Shown here: positions 1 to 7,517 of the stretch, piece after piece
Position numbering within the stretch: the first letter of the stretch is position 1
Layout of the letters: every line of letters begins with the position of its first letter
Assembly: GCF_017877355.1 (NCBI RefSeq)
Contig: NZ_JAGIPR010000012.1
Coordinates: 82,524 to 146,523, forward strand
DNA: 64,000 nucleotides
From: Chryseobacterium jejuense
GTDB lineage: Bacteria > Bacteroidota > Bacteroidia > Flavobacteriales > Weeksellaceae
Direction: 5' to 3'
Notes under the pieces: generated by a model
Seen by the model: the letters and a program-made list of their open reading frames with translations, nothing else
Database searches by the model: none
Told to the model about the DNA's origin: nothing
Program-made: the position numbers and the translations under genes

Positions 1-484
1 GTTCATTCGATTTAAAAAGCTGACTTTCTATAATGCTGCTTTCAAAAAGCATATAGATATGATCGGAAAGAGTATCATCTTTTAGTAATTCCAGAAAATA
101 ATTTCTGAGATCAGCTTTATGGGCTTGAATTACGTTTAAAATTTTAACATTATCCATCGGGATTTCTGATAAAATATTCAGGAAACTGCAGCCTCTGAAG
201 TTCTCCCTCTCATTCATATATATCAGAAAATCAAAGGCCTTGAGTATCTTTGAATGGAGATCTTCTGATTGGGCAGTAAAAGTATGAAGCTGATTGAACC
301 AGTATTCATGTCTTACATTAAGAAACTCCACACATAAATCTTCTTTGGATTTGAAATGAAGATAAAAGCTTGCTTTGGCCACTCCTGCATCAGAAATGAT
401 CTGATTGATTCCTGTAGAATTATATCCTTGCTTTGCAAACAGATCAAACGTTGTTTCTACAATTCTTTCTCTTGGAGATTTCAT
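1..484 (-). CDS. TetR/AcrR family regulator, 3'-truncated by window edge
   Basis: The frame reads from an ATG at 484 leftward and runs off the window edge, giving about 161 residues. The N-terminus shows a TetR DNA-binding helix-turn-helix: SPRERIVETTFDLFAKQGY, then TGINQIISDAGVAKASFYLHF and SKEDL. Such proteins repress nearby genes, often exporters or oxidoreductases, until a small ligand binds the C-terminal half, which varies and does not reveal the ligand here. A perfect 14-bp inverted repeat lies 37 bases upstream of the start, so self-repression is likely. No divergent partner gene sits to the right, so the controlled gene is probably further downstream, outside the window. Confidence 0.85.
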   Translation of the reverse strand, partial: MKSPRERIVETTFDLFAKQGYNSTGINQIISDAGVAKASFYLHFKSKEDLCVEFLNVRHEYWFNQLHTFTAQSEDLHSKILKAFDFLIYMNERENFRGCSFLNILSEIPMDNVKILNVIQAHKADLRNYFLELLKDDTLSDHIYMLFESSIIESQLFKSNE

Positions 485-520
485 ATTGATTTTATTTTAT
501 AAGGCAAAGATAGTAGAAAA

Positions 521-556
521 AAATAAAATAGACAAACTTGTCTGTCTATTTTATTT
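521..556. promoter_or_regulatory. Palindromic operator candidate for the TetR regulator
   Basis: AAATAAAATAGACA (521-534) and TGTCTATTTTATTT (543-556) are exact reverse complements separated by 8 bases. The site is just upstream of the TetR gene, where an autoregulatory operator is expected. The assignment is inference. Confidence 0.55.
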
Positions 557-827
557 GGAGGGAAGCTTGGAGAGGAAAGTGAGTTGAGGTAAAAAAAACC
601 ACTTACAGCCCTATCATTTATTATTCCTTTAAAGACTGCTTCATCAAATTTTATGGCAACTTCAGAAATTGTAGCTCCGATAGTAACTTCCAGCCTCTCT
701 CTTTCAGCTTCCAGCCTATTATCCTTAATTTTATTATCCCGAACTCGGGTATTCTTATTATGATGATCTCATTACAATGCAGATGATTCTTTATTTCTCT
801 AAAAGGGCTTCCTTTCCCTCTCTTCAC

Positions 828-858
828 AAAAAAGCCCCCAAGATAAACTCTCGGGGGC
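828..858 (-). terminator. Intrinsic terminator of the Ter operon
   Basis: On the minus strand GCCCCCGAGA pairs with TCTTGGGGGC (one mismatch, 5-base loop) and is followed by six T. It lies just after the TerC stop codon and should end the minus-strand Ter transcript. Confidence 0.85.
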
Positions 859-882
859 AATTTATATATCGTAATGATACTA

Positions 883-1923
883 TTATTCTTCCAATTTATC
901 TTTTTCCTCTTCTTCTTTTTCAGGGAAGATAACGGATAAAAGAACCGAGATCACTAATACTCCACCAACAATTCCTAATGAAATTGGGGAAGAAATGTGA
1001 ATCCATGGTGCAATAAGCATTTTAACTCCGATGAATGATAGGATAATCGCTAATCCATAAGGAAGTTTGCTAAACATATGGATAAAGTTTGCCAATAGGA
1101 AATATAATGATCTAAGACCTAAAATCGCAAAGATATTCGATGTGTACAGGATAAACGGGTCGTTTGAAATCGCAAAGATCGCCGGAATGGAATCTACTGC
1201 GAAAAGAACGTCTGTAAACTCAATAACACCTACTACTACTAATAATGGTGTAGCCATTTTGATCCCGTTCTGAATGGTGAAGAACTTATCTCCATCATAA
1301 TTGTCAGAAACTTTCCAGAAACTTTTGATCAGTCTTGCTCCTGCTGTATTGCTGTAATCTTCATCGTCATCATCGCCACCATCACCCCATGATTTGATTC
1401 CTGCGTACACAAGAAACAATCCGAACAGGGCCATCACTATGTTGATCTGTACTGCTTTTCCGAAAATATTCATTTCAGGAAGATAAGTAAGGTTAATAAG
1501 TCCTACTCCTGCAAAGATAAATATCGCTCTGAATATCAATGCTCCGATAATCCCCCAAAACAATACTTTATGATGAAGGTATTTCGGAACTTTAAAGAAC
1601 CCGAAAACAAGGATAAATACGAATAAGTTATCCACAGAAAGGGCTTTTTCAATCCAGTAGGCAGCTTGATACTGTGTAAATTTCTCTACCGCTATAGCAT
1701 GACTTTCCGGAGTTCCGTCTGTATTGAAAACCCAATACACGACTCCTGAAAAGATCATGGAAAGTGAGATCCACACAATTGACCAGATGGTCGCTTCTTT
1801 GGATGAGACTTCATGACTTTTTTTGTTGAATACTCCTAAATCCAGGAGCAGCATGATAACAACTGTTATCGCAAATCCCCAGACCAATCCCGGGTGCAGT
1901 TCTAAAATACTTTGATGTTCCAC
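883..1923 (-). CDS. terC: TerC family integral membrane protein
   Basis: A polytopic membrane protein of about 346 residues. It carries the TerC hallmarks IEKALSVDNLFVF and FTDVLFAVDSIPAIFAIS, whose acidic residues lie in membrane helices. TerC/Alx proteins act in tellurite resistance, Mn2+ export or metal loading of exported proteins. An acidic loop (GDGGDDDDEDY) could bind cations. I prefer the GTG at 1923 (VEHQSILELHPG) because homologues usually begin there; an in-frame ATG at 1971 would add 16 residues. It is last in a minus-strand Ter operon and is followed by a strong terminator. Confidence 0.9.
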   Translation of the reverse strand: MEHQSILELHPGLVWGFAITVVIMLLLDLGVFNKKSHEVSSKEATIWSIVWISLSMIFSGVVYWVFNTDGTPESHAIAVEKFTQYQAAYWIEKALSVDNLFVFILVFGFFKVPKYLHHKVLFWGIIGALIFRAIFIFAGVGLINLTYLPEMNIFGKAVQINIVMALFGLFLVYAGIKSWGDGGDDDDEDYSNTAGARLIKSFWKVSDNYDGDKFFTIQNGIKMATPLLVVVGVIEFTDVLFAVDSIPAIFAISNDPFILYTSNIFAILGLRSLYFLLANFIHMFSKLPYGLAIILSFIGVKMLIAPWIHISSPISLGIVGGVLVISVLLSVIFPEKEEEEKDKLEE

Positions 1924-2008
1924 TTGAGTTATGTTATTATATGATAAAAGCAATAGATGTACAAAGTACAAATATTGCTATTTTATTTACATTTTGATGT
2001 ATAAACGA

Positions 2009-2617
2009 TTATAAATAATTCATCTGTACAGTTTGGATCGTCTGCTCCAGCTTTCTGTCCGCTGTAGGATCTCCAATTGCGTTGAATTTCCATTCACCGT
2101 TTCGTCTGTAGAAAACGCCCAATACCATAGCAACATGTCCTCTGAAAGAAGCATCGTTAGCTACATCATATTTAGCAAAAACCTCTTTTACATTGGTTGG
2201 TGTTCCTTCATAGATACGGATAGAAGCAAAAGGGATGGTTCCGAAATCCTGGCCTTTATAACTGTTTAGTACCATTGCCACGTGATCTACGTTAGGTTCA
2301 AGGTTACTGAAATCTACAGTGATCACTTCGTTATCCAATCCGTCATCTCCGTTTACGTCACCGGTAAGGTCATCTCCACTGTGCCTTACAGAACCGTTTT
2401 TAGATTTCAGGTTCCCGAAATAAATTACTTCAGTAACATTTTTGTTTGAATCATATAAAATACAGCTTCCGTCTAAGTCTACTGCTTCTTTTTTAGTTCC
2501 AAAAAGTCCTTTTTTTTCAATTGCTCCCCAGTTGATTCCTACACAAGCTTGGGAAAGCTCAGCTCCGTTTTCTTTTTTAAGGTTAATTCTCTGACCTTTT
2601 TGTAAGTTAATAGCCAT
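2009..2617 (-). CDS. TerD family protein
   Basis: 202 residues beginning MAINLQKGQRINL, the usual TerD N-terminus. Acidic loops typical of Ca2+-binding TerD folds are visible (HSGDDLTGD, NGDDGLDNE). TerD proteins form Ca2+-dependent membrane-associated complexes with TerC and TelA-type partners under oxidative, tellurite or phage stress. It resembles the second TerD in this operon (4834-5391) at both ends (RRNGEWKFNAIGD against NRNGEWKFEAVGA), so the two are paralogues. It sits between an unknown gene and TerC. Confidence 0.92.
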   Translation of the reverse strand: MAINLQKGQRINLKKENGAELSQACVGINWGAIEKKGLFGTKKEAVDLDGSCILYDSNKNVTEVIYFGNLKSKNGSVRHSGDDLTGDVNGDDGLDNEVITVDFSNLEPNVDHVAMVLNSYKGQDFGTIPFASIRIYEGTPTNVKEVFAKYDVANDASFRGHVAMVLGVFYRRNGEWKFNAIGDPTADRKLEQTIQTVQMNYL

Positions 2618-2691
2618 CTTTTTATGTTTAGTTGTTATTTACATTTTTCGCGAAAAGCAAATGTGCGTATCCGCTTGTTTCAAATTTCGTT

Positions 2692-3639
2692 TTATTGATT
2701 ATTCAGGTTCAAATTAAGCATTGCCCGCAGAATATTTGTTTCTTCATCAAAGGCAAATATTTTGCTCATAATGTCTATGTTTTCGAGGTTTCTGATATAA
2801 TCTTTCAAGACGCCTTCTACCTCTGGAGGTAAGTTGCGTTTTCTTTCATTCATAGTATTCTCCAGCTCTTCGTTTTTATTCTTAAGCTGGTCAATAATTA
2901 TACTCTGATTGGATTGATTTTCAGAAACATCAAGCTTATCCAGTTCCTTGTCGAAAAGATAAAGCTTTTTATCATCTACACTGAAAATAAAATAATCATC
3001 AGACTGAAAGATCTTGAAAAGTTCATATTCATGGGTCCCGATAGCATATCCACAGACAAAACGGACTTTAAATCCCTGTATGTTCAGCCTTCCCAAAAGT
3101 TTCCTTTCAATAGAATAATCTTTGTACTGATATGCCGGAAAAGACTCAGCTTTCAGCAGAGATTCATCTGCTTCCAACCTGTAAAATTCCTTCGCATACT
3201 TTTTATGAAAATACAGTATATTATCCCAGTTGGCTGTGAAAATATCTTCTGTAAGGTCTTTATACAGAGCTTTCAGATGTTGTGAAAATATACCGCTGTA
3301 CATTTTCCGATCGGTCTGAAAACTGTCTGCCTGCCTTTCTTCAAAGCCTGAAATATATTTTTTGTTGATGTCAATTTCATTAAGGACCGCCAGCATATCA
3401 TTTTCCTTCTGTCTTTTTATCTTCGTCAAAAGTTCTATGAGGCTGTCGGTATACTGCAGGTGGAAAAGTTCCAGTTTATTATAATCAAGAGCCGTATTTT
3501 CCTGGAACAGATTGTGTATAATATCTGTTTTGATGTAAATGGATATTATATCAATATGTTCAAAAAAATTAGCCAGAAGTTTAAGCCTTGTTAACCTTCT
3601 TTTGCTCTGTGACAATATGGTTGCTGCATCTTCCCCCAC
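2692..3639 (-). CDS. Uncharacterised Ter-operon protein, coiled-coil tail
   Basis: 315 residues with no family I can name. It appears to start at GTG (3637-3639), 16 bases after TelA, and no in-frame ATG lies nearby. The protein is charged and helical. A central part (YKDYSIERKLLGRLNIQGFKVRFVCGYAIG) looks like a small alpha/beta domain, and a likely coiled coil follows (DQLKNKNEELENTMNERKR). No signal peptide or membrane segment is seen. Its place between TelA and TerD implies a cytoplasmic role in the same stress complex; this is inference from position. Confidence 0.7.
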   Translation of the reverse strand: MGEDAATILSQSKRRLTRLKLLANFFEHIDIISIYIKTDIIHNLFQENTALDYNKLELFHLQYTDSLIELLTKIKRQKENDMLAVLNEIDINKKYISGFEERQADSFQTDRKMYSGIFSQHLKALYKDLTEDIFTANWDNILYFHKKYAKEFYRLEADESLLKAESFPAYQYKDYSIERKLLGRLNIQGFKVRFVCGYAIGTHEYELFKIFQSDDYFIFSVDDKKLYLFDKELDKLDVSENQSNQSIIIDQLKNKNEELENTMNERKRNLPPEVEGVLKDYIRNLENIDIMSKIFAFDEETNILRAMLNLNLNNQ

Positions 3640-3655
3640 CGTAGTACCTTATAAA

Positions 3656-4831
3656 TTAACCTCTGACATTCGCTTTCAGTTCGTGCTCCAATGTCTGAAG
3701 ATCCTGATCCAGTTTTCTTCTGTTATCAGCTCCCTGTTTCTGGATCTGTTTCACTTCATTTAATGTATTAATCAACATTGTAGTTGTTTCTCTCAATGTT
3801 TCTACAGATACAATCGTCTGCTCATTGGCTCTCGCTACATTAACAGAGTTCTGACCAAGACGTTCTGCATTCTTTCTCAGGATCTCTTCTGTAGTAGCAG
3901 ATACTTTCTGCTGGATCTCAATACTCTGCTGCTGTCTGTACATGGCAACGGCAAGCGAAAGCTGGTTTTTCCATAAAGGAAGCGTAGTGGTAAGAATTGT
4001 CTGTGCTTTTTCAGCAATAGAAACGTTATTATTCTGAACCAATCTGATCTGTGGAAGAGACTGCATCATAATCACACGTACCACCTTAAGATCAGCCATT
4101 CTTCGGTCTAACCTTGCAATGAAGTCTCTCTTATCTGCAATCTGATAGTCCTGGAAATTCTGAGGGGCTGTCTCCATCTGAGCCAACTCTACTGCCGCTC
4201 TTTCCATTCTGATATTTCCTGCAATCACAAGCTCTTCAATTTGTTTGATAGAGTTTACATTGCTTTCAAAAATGGTCTGAAGAACTGCATTATCCTTTGT
4301 AGAAGTAATGATTCCAGCATTTACTTTATATGAGATCTGCTCAATATTGTTAATGATCTTATCATATTTTGTAAACAGGTTTTCTACCTGAGTGATTACC
4401 TTCTTCATGAATGGTAACTTGCTCAGGAAGCTTTTTACTTTGTTTGTGTTAAGCTCTTCTACGTCTACATAGTTCAGCTCTACTAAAAGGTCATTGATTA
4501 ATCCGCCAACTTCTCCTGAGTTTGATCTTCTTACATTTCCTAAGAAACTATCACTCTGGTTGGTTAACGTTTTCTGAAGTTCTGCTCCAAAATTTACGAT
4601 AGATCCCGGATTAGCTTCGTCAATAGAGTTCGCAAGAACTTCATATTTATGACGTTCTTCTGACTGTAACTGAGTTAGATTTACATTCCCCTCTCTATCT
4701 ACAAGCACTGCTGGTGCTGCATTCTGAATAGGTTGAGCTGGCGTTGGTGGAACCATTGGTGTCGGCTCAAATGTTCTAAGAGGTTCAATTGATCCAAGTG
4801 GATCTATAGGTTGATTTTCTTGATTGTCCAT
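3656..4831 (-). CDS. telA: TelA-like toxic anion resistance protein
   Basis: 391 residues. A proline-rich N-terminus (about residues 1-45) precedes a long helical TelA/KlaA domain. The typical features are there: the stretch around FLSKLPFMKKVITQVENLFTK, then ALN-type helices ending in KNQLSLAVAMYRQQQ, and a terminal coiled coil. TelA proteins confer tellurite and other stress tolerance and recur with TerC/TerD genes; the biochemical activity is unknown. The start lies 2 bases after the upstream TerD stop, so translation is probably coupled. Confidence 0.92.
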   Translation of the reverse strand: MDNQENQPIDPLGSIEPLRTFEPTPMVPPTPAQPIQNAAPAVLVDREGNVNLTQLQSEERHKYEVLANSIDEANPGSIVNFGAELQKTLTNQSDSFLGNVRRSNSGEVGGLINDLLVELNYVDVEELNTNKVKSFLSKLPFMKKVITQVENLFTKYDKIINNIEQISYKVNAGIITSTKDNAVLQTIFESNVNSIKQIEELVIAGNIRMERAAVELAQMETAPQNFQDYQIADKRDFIARLDRRMADLKVVRVIMMQSLPQIRLVQNNNVSIAEKAQTILTTTLPLWKNQLSLAVAMYRQQQSIEIQQKVSATTEEILRKNAERLGQNSVNVARANEQTIVSVETLRETTTMLINTLNEVKQIQKQGADNRRKLDQDLQTLEHELKANVRG

Positions 4832-4833
4832 GA

Positions 4834-5391
4834 TTATTTCTGATAAATTGATACAAATTTCTCAAGGCCATCTCTCTGTCCTGCTCCTACTGCCTCAAAT
4901 TTCCATTCCCCGTTTCTGTTGTAGATTCTTCCGAATTCTACTGCCGTTTCGATTGAGAAATCTTCATCCAATTCGTATTTTAAGATTTCTTCATTCGTAT
5001 CTGTATTGAAAATTCTGATGAAAGAATTTCTTACCTGTCCAAAGTTCTGTCTTCTTGCATCTGCATCGTGGATGGTTACTACAACTGTAATTTCCTTTAC
5101 CGCATCATCAATTTTTGTAAGATCGATCTTGATCTGCTCATCATCACCTGAGCCTTCTCCAGTAAGGTTATCTCCTGTGTGAATGACTGCTTTATCCGGA
5201 GATTCAGTATTGTTATAAAAAATAAAGTGATTATCTGAAACTAATTTCTTATCATCTCCTAGTAAAAATAAAGAAGCGTCAAGGTCAAATGCAGTTCCTG
5301 TAGAAGCATTATTAATATCCCATCCTAAACCTACAGTGAATTTAGGTGCGTTGATGTTTTCTCTTTGTCCTTTTTGTAAGTTAATAGCCAT
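4834..5391 (-). CDS. TerD family protein (second copy)
   Basis: 185 residues, starting MAINLQKGQRENINAPKFTVGLGWD. It has the TerD Ca2+-site motifs (AFDLDASLFLLG, IHTGDNLTGEGSGDDEQIKIDL). It is closer to classical TerD/TerE in length and motifs than the other copy. Its start overlaps the end of the upstream phosphoribosyltransferase-like gene by 11 bases, so the two are translationally coupled. Confidence 0.94.
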   Translation of the reverse strand: MAINLQKGQRENINAPKFTVGLGWDINNASTGTAFDLDASLFLLGDDKKLVSDNHFIFYNNTESPDKAVIHTGDNLTGEGSGDDEQIKIDLTKIDDAVKEITVVVTIHDADARRQNFGQVRNSFIRIFNTDTNEEILKYELDEDFSIETAVEFGRIYNRNGEWKFEAVGAGQRDGLEKFVSIYQK

Positions 5392-6205
5392 AATATAATT
5401 CCGTTTGCGTTAAAGTATTGATGTTATTTTTATATTCTTTTATTAAATGATAATTGTTACTGATGGCAAGCTCCAGCAGGAGATCCATCTGTTCCTTTTT
5501 TACTTTAGACGTAAGATAGTCAAAATTACTTGAATCTAAGCCTAAAATATATTTTACAATCCTTGTGTTGAACTGAAAACTGGCCTTATTCATTACTTCT
5601 GCAATGTGTTTTACGTTTTTCACTGCGTAATAATTGAAGAAGTTTTCAATTGTAGGATCAAGATCAAAGTTCATCAGTTCTGCATAATACAGGAACATAA
5701 AGTCTGCTTTCACGTCATATTCATTTAGGATCTTGTTCACAGTATACTCATGACTTCCTGTGATTTTTATATCGTCTATAAAAATACAAAGTTTTCCTCT
5801 TAAAAAATCTTTATCTATGTAATAAGTATCATTGGCAATCAGATTTTTACGATCCTCAAAACTAAGGTTCCCGTAATCTGTTATATAGGTATGATTTCTA
5901 TTGATTTTAGATAAAATACTTGATTTTTTTTCTTTCTGAAACAGATAATAATCCAGATGTTTTTTAAAGTAAAAGCATAAAAAATTGGAAGCTGTAGGAA
6001 TCGCCATGTAAGGGCTTGGAAGCACTACGATTTCTTTATCTGTATTTAAAAGTTCTTCATTTTCAGAAATAAATCCGTCGAATAATTCTTTTGCAAACTT
6101 TTCAGCATACGACTTATCGCCATACTTGAAATAGCTGTATTCTGCAGGTAAGAAAGTGAACTCATCCGTTGAATGAATGTGGTGTAAGCTGTATCTTTTG
6201 TTCAT
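5381..6205 (-). CDS. Phosphoribosyltransferase-like protein of the Ter operon
   Basis: 274 residues. The segment CIFIDDIKITGSHEYTV (about 140-156) is a PRPP-binding loop of type I phosphoribosyltransferases (two acidic residues, then TG). VVLPSPYMAIPTASN earlier in the protein fits the core strand and loop. PRTase-like and HAD proteins recur with TerD/TelA genes and have been proposed to make a nucleoside-like metabolite (Anantharaman, Iyer and Aravind's comparative genomics). The substrate is unknown. It lies 8 bases after the HAD gene. Confidence 0.75.
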   Translation of the reverse strand: MNKRYSLHHIHSTDEFTFLPAEYSYFKYGDKSYAEKFAKELFDGFISENEELLNTDKEIVVLPSPYMAIPTASNFLCFYFKKHLDYYLFQKEKKSSILSKINRNHTYITDYGNLSFEDRKNLIANDTYYIDKDFLRGKLCIFIDDIKITGSHEYTVNKILNEYDVKADFMFLYYAELMNFDLDPTIENFFNYYAVKNVKHIAEVMNKASFQFNTRIVKYILGLDSSNFDYLTSKVKKEQMDLLLELAISNNYHLIKEYKNNINTLTQTELYYGY

Positions 6206-6213
6206 GTTTATGG

Positions 6214-6882
6214 TTAGTGTTTAAGTAGATATGCGCTGAACCCGAAGTCTGTAGCTCCTTTATAATCTGCCACAGGATTATCGCCGATATGTAAAATCTG
6301 GTGCAGTGGAAGATCCTGATCTTTAAGATTATTCTTCACTTCCTGAAAAATAAGCGGGTTCGGTTTTGAACAGTTAATTTCATCGGAATAAATGTGAAAA
6401 TCGATGTATTGATCCAGGTTTTCATGGATCAGAAACTTTCTCATTGTTTTTCCTTTGATAAAGCCTGTATTACTCAGAATATTGATAGTTTTACCCTGAT
6501 TTTTAATTTCATCAAAAAAATCATGAATATTTTCAAAAATAACAACAGGCTTATACTCTAAAAACAATTCTTCGCTTTTTACATAAAATTCATTCAGCTT
6601 TTCCTTGTTTAAAAGCTTTACATCTATATTCAATGCCCCCAAAATCATGAGATAAATCTCGAAAGTATCTATATTTCCCCCTGTAACTTCATTAATGGTA
6701 TTGCAAAGATCATCATAATATTTTACGGTTCTTGCAACCACTTCTATTGGTGCATCTACATTAAAAAACGAGGAGAACAGCTCAACTCTTTTTGTTTTAA
6801 ATTCAGGGTGAGATTTGATTAAGGTGAGCCACAGGTCAAAAGAAAAATGACAGTGGTTATGAATGTCGATATCTGTTTTCAA
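6214..6882 (-). CDS. HAD superfamily hydrolase of the Ter operon
   Basis: 222 residues and the first gene of the minus-strand Ter operon. Motif I is FDLWLTL: the Asp16 nucleophile is present, but the usual second Asp is Trp18, as in haloacid-dehalogenase-like members. Motif II is ILSNTGF, the KPNP segment gives the motif III lysine, and motif IV is GDNPVADYKGA. An alpha-helical cap spans roughly residues 25-110. The missing second Asp makes a classical phosphatase less certain. It may act on the product of the adjacent PRTase-like enzyme; that link is inference. Confidence 0.85.
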   Translation of the reverse strand: MKTDIDIHNHCHFSFDLWLTLIKSHPEFKTKRVELFSSFFNVDAPIEVVARTVKYYDDLCNTINEVTGGNIDTFEIYLMILGALNIDVKLLNKEKLNEFYVKSEELFLEYKPVVIFENIHDFFDEIKNQGKTINILSNTGFIKGKTMRKFLIHENLDQYIDFHIYSDEINCSKPNPLIFQEVKNNLKDQDLPLHQILHIGDNPVADYKGATDFGFSAYLLKH

Positions 6883-7116
6883 TATGTTTTAAGTTAAAAG
6901 TTTTATTTAGCTTCTTGAAAAAGATTTAAAATTTATTCATCATCAAAAAGTGTTTAATTCTCTATTCTTCCCAAAGATAAAATTTTTATCATTACTGCAT
7001 TACTTTACACCTCTGTTTTAAGATATTTTATGATTTGAGGAGGAATTCATACCAGCTGGTTTCTTCTTACAAAAGAGTGTTTAACTTTTACTTTGAAAAA
7101 AATATTTAAAAAATTC

Positions 7117-7146
7117 TTTGGAAATGAAAAAAAAATTATAATTTCG
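7117..7146 (+). promoter_or_regulatory. Promoter for EF-G leader transcript
   Basis: TTTG (7117-7120) and TAATTTCG (7139-7146, one change from TAnnTTTG) are 18 bases apart. Transcription would begin near 7152, just before the leader peptide ATG. Confidence 0.6.
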
Positions 7147-7166
7147 CAACCGATTAAAAATCAACA

Positions 7167-7253
7167 ATGTCAACAAAAATGATAAATATTATAACTTTAA
7201 GTAACCCTGTCAGAGCTGTGTTCTTTGGCAGCACTCAATATTTATCTGAATAG
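7167..7253 (+). CDS. Leader peptide upstream of EF-G (28 aa)
   Basis: A 28-residue ORF starting MSTKMINIITLSNP and ending in TQYLSE. It lies between a Bacteroidota promoter and an intrinsic terminator, on the same strand as the downstream EF-G gene. This is the layout of antibiotic- or starvation-sensing leader peptides: ribosome stalling in the ORF would change folding of the downstream hairpin. It is too short for a normal enzyme. No homologue is known to me; the call rests on context. Confidence 0.6.
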   Translation: MSTKMINIITLSNPVRAVFFGSTQYLSE

Positions 7254-7283
7254 TTCTATAGATCTTTATTACCAAAAATATAT

Positions 7284-7315
7284 AAAAGACCTGTCTATTC
7301 GGATAGGTCTTTTTT
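7284..7315 (+). terminator. Attenuator terminator before EF-G
   Basis: AAAAGACCTGTC (7284-7295) pairs with GATAGGTCTTTT (7302-7313) in 12 pairs with one G-T wobble and a 6-base loop, followed by a T run. It sits 31 bases after the leader stop codon and about 200 bases before the EF-G start. It must be read through for EF-G to be expressed. Confidence 0.8.
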
Positions 7316-7332
7316 GCTGCCCTATTTTCAGC

Positions 7333-7369
7333 CTTTAACAATTCAGAAAGTTTCTGTTGTTTGTTAAAG
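7333..7369 (+). promoter_or_regulatory. Second hairpin in EF-G 5' leader
   Basis: CTTTAACAA (7333-7341) pairs with TTGTTAAAG (7361-7369). An inner CAGAAA/TTTCTG pair stacks within it. There is no T run, so this is not a terminator. It may be part of an alternative fold or a processing site. Confidence 0.45.
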
Positions 7370-7517
7370 CGGGCTTCGAAAAATATTACCACACATAAGA
7401 TTATTCTTTTCAATTACTGGCTTGACACATTCATCAATCCGGAGTATTTGTTGTGGCCATTTTTTCCGTCAGCTTTTCCATCAGGGAACTAAAAATCAAC
7501 AAATTAAATCAAACAAA

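Noticed and set aside
651..860. A 69-codon minus-strand ORF after TerC
   Set aside because: It overlaps the Ter terminator and its composition is not protein-like.
7210..7413. A 67-codon minus-strand ORF opposite the EF-G leader
   Set aside because: It lies over the terminator and hairpins on the other strand with no supporting promoter.
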